Shown: positions 11,381 through 22,745, numbered from the stretch's first letter. The stretch is 64,000 nt of DNA from Bolinopsis microptera (GCF_026151205.1 NC_087076.1:1373692-1437691), one strand, 5' to 3'. The notes: generated by a model not told the origin, from the sequence alone. Numbers and translations are program-made.

Positions 11381-12510
11381 TTGTTATATAGTAGTGTTGA
11401 AAGTATTAATATATATATATACACCAAACTCTACTCTAAACCTAGTGACACCCACTGCTACCTTATCCCCACGTCATGCCATAGGAACCATGTTGTAAAA
11501 AACATACCTTTTGGAGTGGCGAGGCGGGTGAGACAGAACAACAGTGAAGACACTAACTTCTTGGAGCAGAGAGAGGTCTATACACGTTACCTTCTAGCCC
11601 GAGGTTATCATTCCAGTATTATAGAAGATGCCTTTAACAAATTTAGTGATATAGCTAATAGGAAAAACTTGTATACCCTTAAAGACAAGGATGAGTCGAC
11701 TGCCTGTTTAATACCCGCATGGTGATGGATCAAAATCCAGCACTTCCCAACATGGGGGGCATTATCCATAAGTATAAGCACCTTCTCAACCTTGATCCGG
11801 CCCTGAAGAAGCTGGTACGTGCGGACAGTGTATTCGTGAGTCATCGAAAGAATCAAACTATCGGTGGCATGCTTGTACACAATAAGTACCGTGCCAGTGG
11901 AACTTTAAACTGTGATAATGAGAGAGAAACAACTGCAAGTCAGATCCAGGAACCAGACTCCGAAAGTCTAAGGGCGGTTCCCGGGGCTGTCGACCCAGGG
12001 TGCCATGCTTGTGGTAAATGCTATGTTTGTAAGCAAAATTTCCTGTCCCCCTGTTCCAACTTTAGTAGTCACCATTCTAAACAAGTTTTCCCTATAACTA
12101 AGTATATATCTTGTCAGAGTTATAACCTCATTTATTTAATGGAGTGTAAGACTTGTAAACAGTCGTATGTCGGTTATACTACCTCAAATCTCCCTAAGAG
12201 ATTCTCTAACCATAAGAGTCACATAAAGAAAGGTATAAGAAGTTGTAAATTAGTTAACCATTTTTTAGATATTGATCATGATTTAGATTTTAGTACCATA
12301 GCCTCCTATAATTCCTCACTTAGTAAGCACCTTTCTGTCATTATAGTAGACGCTTTAGTATTTGAGCCTAATATTAGTAAAGCAGACAAAGAAAAGGCTA
12401 TGGAAGCTAGAGAGGGGTTTTACCAGACCCAATTGAAAACCCTTGAACGGTTTGGGGGTATGAACACCCTTGATAGTAACCATATACTTTTTAAATCTGC
12501 CGGAGCTTAG
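11381..12510 (+). pseudogene. 5'-truncated Penelope-like element (RT thumb + GIY-YIG endonuclease)
   Basis: Two overlapping frames (11381-11725 and 11719-12510) belong to one ORF broken by a frameshift near 11720. The first has the SDTHCYL...CHRNHVVKNIPFGVARR block typical of the region after the RT palm. The second has the CHACGKCYVC knuckle and a GIY-YIG nuclease (LIYLMECKTCKQSYVGYT from about 12130, then the RFSNHKSHI helix). Penelope-like elements prime reverse transcription at nicks made by this endonuclease. The RT catalytic motifs lie upstream and are missing. Confidence 0.85.
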
Positions 12511-12890
12511 TTTTAGTTTTAGTATATTTTGTAGATTTTATTTAGTTATACCATTATTCCAGAGACGTGCATACTACAATTTTTACCTTAGTATTAATTT
12601 TACAGGTTTTTTGTTGTGATTTTAAGTGATTTTCCGAGAATCAGTTATCAGTATTTAGATAAGAGATAAGATAAGAGTACATTTTTAACGGCTTTCAGTT
12701 TCTTTTTTAAATTTCAGTTCATCAGATTTTCCCACTGCTTTCAGTTTGTATTTATTCTCAATTGTATATGATTCGTATTTGTTGTAGTTACTTTAATGAT
12801 ATAATTTCTCAGAATTGATGTAAATAAATGATGCAAAGACTTTCGACGATCTAATCACAACCGCTTTCTTTTATTGTGTAGAAGTCCAGC
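12511..12890 (+). other. Penelope element 3' region, non-coding
   Basis: T-rich sequence after the ORF stop with an AATAAA near 12824. No other gene. Confidence 0.4.
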
Positions 12891-13025
12891 CATGAAATAT
12901 ATATATATATATTTCGTTGCTGTACTCCTACACATTAAAAGTCGGTATATATATATTAGTACCGAGTAATTCCTTCTATTTCCAAAATTAGTTGCCATGA
13001 AATAATTTCGAGAAATGGTTATTAA

Positions 13026-14133
13026 GGGGGGGGGGGGGGGGGGGGGGTTCACCCTGATTTTTTCGTGAAACTTGGTTTTTTCGTGAAACTCGGTTTTGAG
13101 ATAGCAGCTGACCAACAAACTAGGACCAGTGACTGAACTTTTGAGGGGGTCCCGGACCCCAACCGCCAAACGGTGCCCGCGGGGCAGCCACGCCCATATT
13201 TGGTCCAAATTAGGCCCAATTTAGCCAAATACCCTGAACATGCCCAAAATCCAGATTTTAGGTGCTTTACTTGTAGCTAGTGGTCCCCTGAACTCGTATA
13301 TGAAATTTCATCGAGATTGGACAAAAAATGACTGAGTTATGAGCCAAAAACCATATGACCATATTTGGGCATACGCTCCAAAATTGATAGATTTTGGCCC
13401 ATAAATTGGTCAAATATCAATATTTGACCAATTTTTGAATGAAACCAACTTTATATGGAAGGTAAGCCTATATTACACCTTATCTATGATTATCAGCTCA
13501 ATATCTACCTAACTGTGGATTCTGTGTTCAAATAATAGCAAAAAATGAACAAAATCGCCTATATCTCAGTTCGCGATATTTGCATAACTGATTTCGCTCA
13601 AAACAATAGAACTCAATAGGGTTTCAATATTTTTACATGAAATTTTCATTATTTGAACACAGAATCCACAGTTATGTAGATACTGAGCTGATAATCATAG
13701 ATAATGTGTAGTATAGGCTTACCTTCCATATAAAGTTAGTTTCATTCAAAAATATTGATATTTGACCATACCAATTTATGGGCCAAAATCGATCAAATTT
13801 GGTGCGTATGCCCAAATATGGTTATATGGTTTTTGGCTCATAACTCGGTCATTTTTTGTCCAATCTTAATGAAAATTCATATACGAGTTCAGGGGACCAC
13901 TAGCTACGAGTAGAGCACCTAAAATCTGGTTTTTGGGCATGTTCAGGCTATTTGGTTAAATTGGGCCTAATTTGGACCAAATATGGGCGTGGCTGCCCCG
14001 CGGGCACCGTTTGGCGGTCGGGGTCCGGGACCCCCTCCAAAGTTCGGTCACTGGTCCTAGTTTGTTAGCCAACTGCTATCTCGAAACCAAGTTTCACAAA
14101 AAAATCAGGGTGAACCCCCCCCCCCCCCCCCCC
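13026..14133. mobile_element. 1108-bp fold-back element at a TTAA site
   Basis: Near-perfect inverted repeat. The left arm (about 13026-13540) begins with about 22 G then TTCACCCTGATTTTTT; the right arm (about 13660-14133) ends with the inverse and about 19 C. The unpaired centre is only about 120 bp. TTAA lies directly on both sides (13022-13025, 14134-14137), and the duplicate block at 29545-29548 holds a single TTAA with continuous flanks, so TTAA is the duplicated target. TTAA targeting is the piggyBac signature. No ORF longer than about 115 codons, hence non-autonomous. Confidence 0.85.
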
Positions 14134-14413
14134 TTAATATTGGTCATAATTCGTAAAAATTCAAGTTACTAGTAGGACTAGGATCAATATTCAATATTTA
14201 ATTTTGATTTATGCAGTTCACCTGTTCACAGTAATATGATCATAATATCGACGAACAAAGAATTTTCCTTTCATGTTTCATACTATTACTAGCTGTGTAC
14301 AGCTGTACGCAGTCCGACTCTCAGACTGTTAATTTAATTGTATAACTTTTTATATATCTTTATCATTACAGTTACACAAAGGTATCATAACAATATTATT
14401 TCCAAGCCATACA

Positions 14414-14648
14414 ATGTTCCAGTTCATTCTGCTTGGAGCTGTCCTGATAAGTGCAAGTTTTGCCAAATCGCCCACGACCAGTACAAGTTCCTCCTCCAGC
14501 TCGCCCCCAGCGAGAGAAAAAGTTGGAATAACCTTTTGTCGACACGAAAATAAGAAGATCGAAATCGGAGCAAAGGTCTACAAGGGATGCGAGGAATGCA
14601 CATGCACGACCAAGCCCTATATCAGCTTCATGGGACCCGCGGATCAAG
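14414..14648 (+). pseudogene. orphan exon 1 of secreted Cys-rich gene (duplicate)
   Basis: Nearly identical to exon 1 of the intact gene at 29692-29926: same 235-nt length, signal peptide (MFQFILLGAVLISASFA), Ser/Thr linker and GTAAAT donor. Exon 2 is absent because the sequence diverges in the intron near 14700. Without the donor's partner it reads through to a stop at 14848. Confidence 0.85.
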
Positions 14649-14699
14649 GTAAATATTATGTAGTTAATTTTATGTTAATGAATTATATTATATATATAC

Positions 14700-14985
14700 A
14701 TATGTATATAATTATGATGTTTCTTTTGGAGAAATCCAGTTTCAAGAGTGCTCTACCCGGGAGGGGAGCATTGTACAATAAAAACAACGATTCTACAAAC
14801 TCAAAGTTTCATGCAAATGCAATCATCAGTGTCAGAATAACTTACTAAATTACTAAATCCATATTTTCCTAATAACAAGCTCCTTCATAAAATTAACTTA
14901 ACTAAACTAAATCAAAAACAAAATCAAACGAAAAGAAACGAAAATGAAATACAAGAACAAAAACTAAAATTAAAATAAAATATTC
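14700..14985. other. non-coding between orphan exon and Penelope 3' end
   Basis: AT-rich with an A-rich stretch (about 14895-14985), which on the minus strand is the 3' tail of the Penelope element that follows. Confidence 0.4.
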
Positions 14986-15891
14986 CTAAAAGCATTTCTT
15001 CAGCATAAACTTGTTGGTGTGCCTACATTTACTTATGAGTTCCCTCCTCCTATTTAATAGATTGCCATCTTTATTTAAAATAATATAAAGTTTTTCAGTA
15101 AGGCAGAGATGACAGTCTTTCGTACCCCCCTTGTACGGATGAGCATGTTTGATTATTTTCCAAGATATTTTATATGGTGTTTGTTTATCTTTCAACTCCC
15201 ATATTTTCTTAGATAGCTCCGTCTGATTTCGTAGCTTCTCGAGTTTGAAAGAGCTTGTGTGTGAACTGAAACGGGTCTTAAAAGTGTTTTCAGTAAGCCC
15301 AATATATTTGTGCTCTTTCTTTTCCTTTTCCACTGCAATAGTTGCTCCATATATTACTGCTGCTTCCAGGCATTGTCCGTTCAGTGGGCACATTTCCGGC
15401 TTTCTGCAATTGCACGTTTTCGATTTAATTATAGGTTCTTTCTGAGCTTGGTGTCTGGTGCTCGCTAAGATGGATCCTACGTTGGGTAGGCAACTGTATG
15501 ATAGCTTAATTGTGTTTCTGTTGAACATTTTGTGGAATTGGTGTCCTCTGGGGAAGTGCTTGTCTAGTAATCGGAGGAAGCTTTTGCCTATGTTTGTTGT
15601 TACATTTGAGCTGTATGGGGGGTTGAACCATATGATCTTCCTGGATCTCTTCCTGTTGGCTCGTGGCAAGGCGGTGCTAGTATCTGTAAACTCTAGTTGG
15701 TGGTCGTGGCCGCTTTCTTTAAGTGCTGTTCCGTAAATCCCTTTCGCTTTGTCAAACTCTTCTTTATTGCAGGAGATGTCCGATAGACGCCGGTTTATCA
15801 TTTTGGGGAGCTGGTTTATGATTGTTGAATGTTGATTGGCAATTGATCGGTGTAGTTGGTGTTGTACACACTGCACTGATAACGATATCAC
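14986..15891 (-). pseudogene. Penelope-like element 3' half (GIY-YIG type), minus strand
   Basis: A continuous 301-codon frame contains the post-RT region (KRSRKIIWFNPPYSSNVTTN, then HKMFNRNTIKLSYSC), a CNCRKPEMCPL Cys cluster and a GIY-YIG nuclease (AAVIYGATI ... KYIGLTENTFKTRFSSH). The RT palm is missing upstream, where the frame runs into the 345-bp tandem repeat (junction near 15835). It differs clearly from the element at 11.4-12.5 kb and represents a second Penelope lineage. Confidence 0.85.
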
Positions 15892-16018
15892 GTTGAACGT
15901 GTAATGTAAATATAGTGTGGATACATGCGAATATATATTCTAAATAACTGATAAATGATATTCCACACAAAGCATGAAATTGTGCTGTATATGAGTGGTG
16001 ATTTCGCTCTGAGAATCA

Positions 16019-16090
16019 GGGTCAGTAGCTCAATTGGTAGAGCAAGAGACGCGAAATCTCGAGGTTCTGGGATCATTCCCCAGTTGTCCC
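16019..16090 (+). repeat. tRNA-like module, first copy
   Basis: 72 nt that fold as a cloverleaf: acceptor GGGTCAG/TTGTCCC with one mismatch and one wobble, D arm GCTC/GAGC, anticodon stem, perfect T stem CTGGG/CCCAG. Box A (TAGCTCAATTGG) is perfect, a box-B-like segment is present, and TTTTT follows. The loop CGCGAAA would give anticodon CGA but lacks U33 and the long serine variable arm, so it is a tRNA relic or SINE head, not a working tRNA gene. Confidence 0.65.
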
Positions 16091-16363
16091 TAGTTTTTCA
16101 GAGTTAATCATCACATATAGACAGCATGAGAGTAGGCCTGGCCATCTCGAAGTGATAATAATAATTAAATGTTTCGCAGATTGGCAATTGATCGGTGTAG
16201 TTGGTGTTGTACACACTGCACTGATAACGATATCACGTTGAACGTGTAATGTAAATATAGTGTGGATACATGCGAATATATATTCTAAATAACTGATAAA
16301 TGATATTCCACACAAAGCATGAAATTGTGCTGTATATGAGTGGTGATTTCGCTCTGAGAATCA

Positions 16364-16435
16364 GGGTCAGTAGCTCAATTGGTAGAGCAAGAGACGCGAA
16401 ATCTCGAGGTTCTGGGATCATTCCCCAGTTGTCCC
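16364..16435 (+). repeat. tRNA-like module, second copy
   Basis: Identical in its readable features to the copy 345 bp upstream; present because it is part of the tandem unit. Confidence 0.65.
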
Positions 16436-16639
16436 TAGTTTTTCAGAGTTAATCATCACATATAGACAGCATGAGAGTAGGCCTGGCCATCTCGAAGTGA
16501 TAATAATAATTAAATGTTTCGCAGATTGGCAATTGATCGGTGTAGTTGGTGTTGTACACACTGCACTGATAACGATATCACGTTAAACGTGTAATGTAAA
16601 TATAGTGTGGATACATGCGAATATATATTCTAAATAACG

Positions 16640-18163
16640 TTCGCAATTAAGTTGAGCACAGTACTGAATCACTGATTTTGTCTGACGATGCTAAACCTTC
16701 CAGCTGCAGCTTTTGCTGGCATGTGCTCTAAAATCAGTTATTTTTGAAAACCCCTGAACATACTGACTATTACTATTAGTATTATACAGGATAGTGGATC
16801 ATGATACAGATGTTTTGGAACTGTAAGTTGTTGAATTTCTCAGGAGAAGGATAAGCAGGTTACTTGTTCTCTTACACTCACTCTCCGAGTGAAGTTGTTG
16901 AAGCGTTCTGCGCAAGTCATTGTCTGTCACCCCTTCGTTACTGGAATACAGTGCTTTATAAGTTAATTAACAGTATGTCAGCAAAAACTAAAAAGGCAAT
17001 AGTAATACTACATTGCAACTATTGTCTGATCATTAAAATTGTCGTGGTCCATCTCTCGTTCTCTGATTATTTTCATCGGTGGTTCAAAAGACAGTAAACT
17101 AAAATACATGTTTTAGACTACCTTAAGAACGACAAATATAGTCTACCATAAATTTAGTCAAACTTTTGACTAAAATTGTTGTAAACCAAATTTCATGAGA
17201 CTAAATTTTTCGGCGACTAATTTTAAAGTAGACCAAAATTTCAGGAGAGCATATATATATATCATATTATCAGGAAACGATGTAACAGAGTCGATATATT
17301 ATTTTAATGTTGCCATGGGGTGGCAAATCTCCATACATCGTGGTCCGGTAGTTTCATTGCATCCTAATATATGGCAGGAATATTATTGAGCTTACATTGT
17401 TTATAATTAATATAATGACATCACCGTTCCTACTGCTGAACTACTTTGTTGGGAGGAAATACCGTTGTGAAACTACGAAGCACAAAACTGTACCAAATTC
17501 CTATTGCACTTAAATGGTTAGAGCTCCTCTTGGACATTACATTTTTAATCGATCCATCCCAACATGTCATGTTGAAACAGCTGAAGGATCATATCGACAT
17601 TATGATTAACTACGTCGTACCGACAGAAATGGTAAAGTCGAAAAAGGGTGAAACTTGAAAGAGAAATCGAACAACGTACTATGAAGAACTTAGTGATACA
17701 GAGTCACAGAGTCACAGACTGTATCTGATGGTAACTGCAAATAGTAGAGAAGAGTAGGAGTAGAGATAAGAGTCTCGGTATCACGTGACTACAGTTTACA
17801 CTTTACAGTTTAAAATCCCCTTCAATAAAAAATTCTATCCTTTTTATTTTTTGTCGTTTCTTTTATTTATGTTCTAACGTTAAGCTAATAAAAATTAACA
17901 TTAATCACACGTAATTAAGACAGTGTAATTATTAAACGTGCCACACAAAACCAGATAACAAAATTTACCTATGTAAAATAAGGTCTTCATCATCCGTCAG
18001 GTCCAAGAAAAGGTCTACAACATTTAGTTTCTGCGGATGTTCATGGTTTACTGGGTTGTAGGCGAAGTTAGCTAGACTCGCAACGATTTCCTGCTTAGCA
18101 TGTGCAACCTCACTTTCACAATACTCTGTCAAAAGGGCCTGAGATAATAGGGTCACATTCTTT
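16640..18163 (-). pseudogene. ARMC7 duplicate, exon 1 and most of exon 3 lost
   Basis: On the minus strand, exon 2 (near 17971-18140, ALLTEYCESEVAHAKQEIVASL) is intact with splice sites. Exon 3 is reduced to its last part (NETLIST-LLYYLQ, near 17733-17785), with the GLVNLAVN core deleted. Exon 4 (about 16796-16933, NEGVTDNDLRRTLQQLHSES) is intact. About 600 bp without counterpart in the intact gene separate exon 4 from exon 3 (17100-17730). No exon 1 is found. The functional gene is at 31596-33185. Confidence 0.8.
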
Positions 18164-18177
18164 ATTTTTATTTCTGA

Positions 18178-19300
18178 ATTCGCTCATTTGCTACTGCTAA
18201 CTACCCATGGCGCCCCAGTTACTTACTGCGTACTGCACTTTATAGATTTGGATTCTAGAGTACGTTATATTTTATCCCGGTAGTTGTACCACAATCCGCA
18301 TTGGATATAGCACAATGTACAAGAAATTCAAGAATGTTACTTAACATTCTTAGAATGTACTCCATCAAACTCGGTTATTAGAATTAAAGCCCGAGATTAT
18401 TTGTATAGCAAAAAAAACGGGGAGATTTCCATAATTTAATAAATCCTCCTCTATAACGCGGTTATAAAAATGGACTTGACGGTGAATGGCACAGGGGTGG
18501 TGGATAGTGGTACTGCTACTTTCCTTACTGGGTGAAGCTCATCCTGTCATTCCGCCGCATCTTCAATCGGTTTATGAACAGAAAAAGCCGGAGGTCCTCA
18601 GTTAATATAGTAATACTTTCCGAAAACTAAAAGCGTGGACAGTGAATACTAGGGCGGATTTCAATTTCATGATACTCACGAACATGGACACGAGGGATGA
18701 TGATTAATCTACACTCGACTATCACGTGACTTAGTTAAACAAGTTCTCTAGATCAAGATGGCCTTAATTGAGTGACTGTACCGTGTACAGATTACACTTA
18801 CAGATCCCTAAACGTTTACTCTGACCTGCGGCCTGCCCCTAACGTAATTTCTAATCCCAGGCCTAATATGCTATAGCTAAAGCCCTAACAATAGCGAGAA
18901 ATTAGACTAACTTCCAAATCAGATTGTTTTTAGCGAAATGTGTTGACTTTTGTCATGAATGGGTAATGGGTTTAATTTGTCTACAGTACATTATTCAGCG
19001 TTTTTAAATACACCACAAGTTTAAAAGATAAGATAAAACAGTACGTGTTTAATTCGCTCATTTGCTACTCCTAACTACCCATGGCGCCCCAGTTACTCAC
19101 TGCGTACTGCACTTTATAGATTTGGATTCTAGAGTACGTTATATTTTATTCCGGTAGTTGTACCACAATCCGCAATGCACAAGAAATGTAAGAATGTTAC
19201 TGTAACATTTTTAGAATGTACTCCATCAAACTTGGCCATTAAAATTATATTACAGCCTTATAGCCCGAGATCGTTAATTTTTCCCAAATTATCCTATATT
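18178..19300. repeat. non-coding DNA with a 240-bp direct repeat
   Basis: TTCGCTCATTTGCTACT...ACCCATGGCGCCCCAGTTAC through the TTATATTTTATCCCGGTAGT segment occurs at about 18178-18420 and again at about 19048-19290. The 620 bp between hold the mini-transposon at 18525-18605 and no gene. Confidence 0.75.
18525..18605 (+). mobile_element. 81-bp relative of the mini-transposon at 8273
   Basis: TTACTGGG, then CTCATCCTGTCATTCCGCC, GTTTATGAACA and GGTCCTCAGTTAA match the 77-bp insertion in the MFS pseudogene. No target duplication is visible here. Confidence 0.6.
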
Positions 19301-19547
19301 CAAACGACGATTTGGTGCCCCCTAAGATGGCGCCTCGGTACTTTTATAAAGGCAAAGGCGCAGGTTATATCTCCACAGAAAACACACTCCCCAACTTGCG
19401 TTTATTGCAGTGACTTCTTTCAAACTTCATGAATCGAGATCAAATCTTTTGCAATGTGTTCAGAATCATGATATATGCACTTATCACAGTGCTTGCAAGC
19501 ACGAACGCCGCTATTGTATTTATATTCGCTATATATATATACCTTAT

Positions 19548-19626
19548 CGGACCTTATTTGGACGGACATAACTTGAACGCTGGAGGCCCTAGCGTTCACC
19601 TTAATGTCCGTTCAAATAAAGTCCGT
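19548..19626. repeat. 79-bp hairpin with TCCGTTCAA motifs
   Basis: Arms of about 35 bp (CGGACCTTATTTGGACGGAC and its near inverse) around a short GGAGGCCCT loop. A relative with the same GGACGGAC/GTCCGTTCAA vocabulary is at 31093-31186. A small palindromic transposon is likely. Confidence 0.55.
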
Positions 19627-19766
19627 TCAATTAATGTCCGTCCAAGTTAAAGTCCGTTGAAGTTTTTCAAAAATTTTTCCATTTCGAAATTTTTGTTCAG
19701 AATATGACAACTTTTTAATTTCAGTCAATTTCAATAGCTATCATTAAACTAAACTATATCGTTGAA

Positions 19767-20770
19767 TCAAGAAAAACAAGATTGGCTGAATTGTGCATCA
19801 CGTGCTAGCTAGAGCTGTTTGGAAAGTGGAATGCGCCACGCCACACGCGTGCAAATCTTAAACTTTATGTCGCGCTCGAGATCAAGCCGTTTGTTTAAAT
19901 TAAACCACCTCTAGTAACACCGCCAGCCAGTAACTTTTGCTGGGAAGAGCAAGTTAACTTATTGTAGGTTTATAACCTACCAGGACGCGCGCCGAGTTGG
20001 AGTTGGACTCGTCGACGGTCCAATATATGGAACAGATATTTTACGAGTATGAGTATCACCCGTTAAGTTAACTTATTATGTAAACCGGTATATAGTATAT
20101 TTTACTGCAAAATCAGACATTTTTTTTCGTAATCAAAATTTTCTTTTTTACCCTCTAGAATAATAACAATTTGACAATATTTTAATATCCGGCTATCTTA
20201 CTATATATAAAGCGAGACGATATATAATTATATGGATGCAGGGTTCCGTGCCATTTTACTGACACCACGGCATCAACTTTAACGTGACTTTCCGCAAAAA
20301 CCGTAAAAGATAGCTGAAAAATTTTTTACTGGGTCAAATGCTTTAAATTTAATGGCCTCCAAATCAGTATGAAAAAATAAAAAATAGGCCAAGAAATAGG
20401 AGTTTTAGAGCCCAAAATTTGGATCTCCAAGTGGTGTCAAAAACACAATTTAAATAGGTAATAATGATTTCAGTTTCTAACTCTTGACACCATTCGTTAT
20501 TAAGACAATAATAATAGACAATTTAAATTATTTACTATTTATATCGTATTGCTGTGTAAATTTGATTCTAATGCTAATTCTAATATTTGCAAATGCTGTC
20601 TTTAAATTCGACACAGTAAATTTAAAAAGCGAAAACGTGGTGTCAATAAAAGTAAATAATTATTAGGACGGGTACCCTACTAGTAATACTAATTAACGGG
20701 TGATACTCGTAAAATATCTGTTCCGTATATTACCGTCGCGCGTTCTGGTAGGTTAAGTAAACCTACAAGT
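19767..20770. mobile_element. long-TIR element interrupted by a Helitron
   Basis: The left arm TTGTAGGTTTATAACCTACC...GGAACAGATATTTTACGAGT...ATCACCCGTTAA (19962-20058) is inverted at 20695-20770. The 190 bp before the arm (from GATTGGCTGAATTGTGCATC) is also shared with the second copy at 22270-22745. The Helitron at 20196-20683 is nested inside. No coding capacity. Confidence 0.75.
20196..20683 (+). mobile_element. non-autonomous Helitron (488 bp)
   Basis: Begins TCTTACTATATATAAAGCGAG after a host A and ends ACGGGTACCCTACTAG before a host T: the 5' TC, 3' hairpin and CTRR, and A|T insertion of Helitrons. It shares both ends and much of the body with 51868-52176 but has about 160 bp of extra AT-rich sequence near 20506-20664. 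No Rep or helicase coding. Confidence 0.85.
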
Positions 20771-20879
20771 ATAATAATATATAATAGTAAGTAGTTTAGA
20801 AGGTGCTTGGCCGGATATCATAACAATAGGGTAGATAGCATGATCAGGGTAGCATGAAACGTAGAGAAAAGTGTTTTCT

Positions 20880-21003
20880 AGGAAAAAAAGTCAAAGGGGG
20901 GGGGGGGGGGGGGGGGTTGGGTCTTGATTACGGTTGATTACGGAAGGGGGGAGGGGGTAAAAATTGCTAAAATATTGCTTACGTAATATGTGAACGACCC
21001 CCC
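20880..21003. mobile_element. GGGGTCGTTCAC-type MITE (copy B)
   Basis: A run of about 22 G (20896-20917), then GGTCTTGATTACGGTTGATTACGG, a second G-rich tract, and the right terminus TTACGTAATATGTGAACGACCCC. Confidence 0.7.
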
Positions 21004-22260
21004 CAGAATTATGTTGAACATAAATATGTCTCGTTCGATAGCTGGTTAATCCTTCTGCCTTCATGAATTAATCCGTTCCGATGTATCGCAAACACCCTGT
21101 ACATTCTGAAGCTATGTACGTATAACTAACATTATAAGCTATTTTATCCAGGTAGATGCGAATCGATAAAACGGGGTACGACGGAGACTTGAAGTCGTCT
21201 ATTCTCGATCAGCGTGCCTTAAGGAATCTCGAATACAAAGCCGAACCGTATGGAGAACGGCACTATACACAAGAGAACAGCACCTTGTCTTTATGTTTAG
21301 CTTGTACTAGAGACTAGTAGTCATTTAATGAGGCCAGGAGAGGGAATCAATTCGAGCATCACTGAAATAAGTCAGTTTAGAGACAACGCTCGGAGTATTA
21401 CTATGACCACTGGGACATCATTCATATGATGTTACATTCTCAATCAAGCCTTCTCGGCTTCTTATCTCGGTGGTTCTCGTGTAACTGTAAAATTCGGATT
21501 GGAATATTATTTATGAGTCGCATAGTTGAAATGTTTTCTTTATGCTCCCTCTGAATGAAGCAAATATTTCTTTCGCGTCGACCGAACGTTATTAAGTTGA
21601 TTGACGATGTCAACCCTTCGTGCTTCGATATCGTTGCTCTACTTTTGACTTCGTTGCTCTGCTTCTTTAAATTAACTAATTCGATCTTGCATTCTTCGAT
21701 CTTGCATTCTATGATTTTGCTTTCTAAAGCACAATCCTGCGTGCTGAATCAATTTACCTTCCATCTTCGAGATTTTTATCAAATATAGCCCCCGACAGTT
21801 GCGAAACCAGAAACGAACTTAAAATGTTAAATCGATGTATTTTCGGACGCTGATTCCGAATCACCCCCTGATGCTTTAACATAAAATGCTCCCCTGGCGG
21901 GATATCACGCGTGATATCAGATATGACCGTATAAAGAAGGTGGTATAATTTCTCGCATCTCGTTAGGGTTACTGTTAGGGTTTCAGCAGCATATATGATA
22001 TATGCTTTTGTTTATGTTATACATTATGGATTGGGTTGGGATCAGATTAGAGGGCTACGGTTTCGATTAGGCCAGGATCGTTCAGACTTCAGGGCCAACT
22101 AGAGAACCTTGGATGATGATTTAACTCAGTGTAGAGTTATCTAAAAAAATAAATTTAAAACGACGTACAACGTAGATTTTGAGTTATCTTAAAATCTCCA
22201 GAAAAGTGTCATTTTGGGCCGATCAAAAGTTTGCAACTTTGACTTTGCAGATTTCTGTCG
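21004..22260. other. non-coding; small inverted piece of the 375-bp element
   Basis: No gene found. About 21836-21900 is an inverted fragment of the CACGTGAC/CCCTAA MITE (GTATTTTCGGACGCTGATTCC ... GCTCCCCTGG). A repetitive Ser/Leu-coding ORF at 21555-21788 has no supporting features. Confidence 0.5.
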
Positions 22261-22261
22261 T

Positions 22262-22745
22262 CTGATTTAGATTGGCTGAATTGTGCATCACGTGCTAGCT
22301 GCATTTGGAAAGTGGAATGCGCCACGCCACACGCGTGCAAATCTTAAACTTTATGTCGCGCTCGAGATCAAGCCGTCTGTTTAAATTAAACCACCTTTAG
22401 TAACACCGCCAGCCAGTAACTTTTGCTGGGAAGAGCAAGTTAACTTATTGTAGGTTTATAACCTACCAGGACGCGCGCCGAGTTGGACTCGTCGACGGTC
22501 CAATATATGGAACAGATATTTTACGAGTATCACCCGTTAAGTTAACTTATTATGTAAACCGGTATATAGTATATTTTACTGCAAAATCAGACAATTTTTT
22601 TCGTAAAAAAGATGTACAATTCGGGAAAATCTCATCACTCATGCCCCCTTAACGGGTGATACTCGTAAAATATTTGTTTCGAATATTAGGACGAGTCCAA
22701 CTCGGCGCGCGTTCTGGTACGTACTACTACTGTTAGGTTATAAAC
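22262..22745. mobile_element. second copy of the long-TIR element, uninterrupted
   Basis: Same left arm as at 19962, same 190-bp lead-in, and right arm from TTAACGGGTGATACTCG (22650) through CTCGGCGCGCGTTCTGG. It lacks the Helitron, so it shows the element close to its original state. Confidence 0.75.

Larger units (their letters stand above)
15835..16638. repeat. 345-bp tandem repeat, 2.3 copies, abutting the Penelope element
   Basis: ATTGGCAATTGATCGG recurs at 15835, 16180 and 16525, exactly 345 bp apart. The copies are almost identical; the third stops near 16638. The first unit overlaps the 5' side of the Penelope frame (minus strand), so the array resembles the partial tandem 'pseudo-LTR' arrangement of Penelope elements. 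Each full unit contains a tRNA-like module. Confidence 0.9.
12891..18163. repeat. degenerate copy of the 29.4-32.7 kb gene block
   Basis: In the same order and relative orientation as 29415-32702 it holds the promoter and exon 1 of the secreted Cys-rich gene (12891-14700, interrupted at 13026-14133) and then ARMC7 exons 4, 3 and 2 (16640-18163). Its central part (14700-16640) is replaced by a Penelope element and 345-bp tandem repeats. The conserved order points to one duplication followed by decay. Confidence 0.75.

Noticed and set aside
12855..14172. ORFs beginning MDQIWAWLPRGHRLAVGVRD on both strands
   Set aside because: They are the two arms of the fold-back element, which read the same on opposite strands; no domain.
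15968..16421. Repeated 62- and 80-codon minus-strand ORFs
   Set aside because: Generated by the 345-bp tandem unit and the tRNA-like module; identical copies carry no domain.
16019..16435. Two functional serine tRNA genes
   Set aside because: No U33, no long variable arm, degenerate anticodon stem, and they are parts of a tandem repeat; treated as tRNA-like modules.
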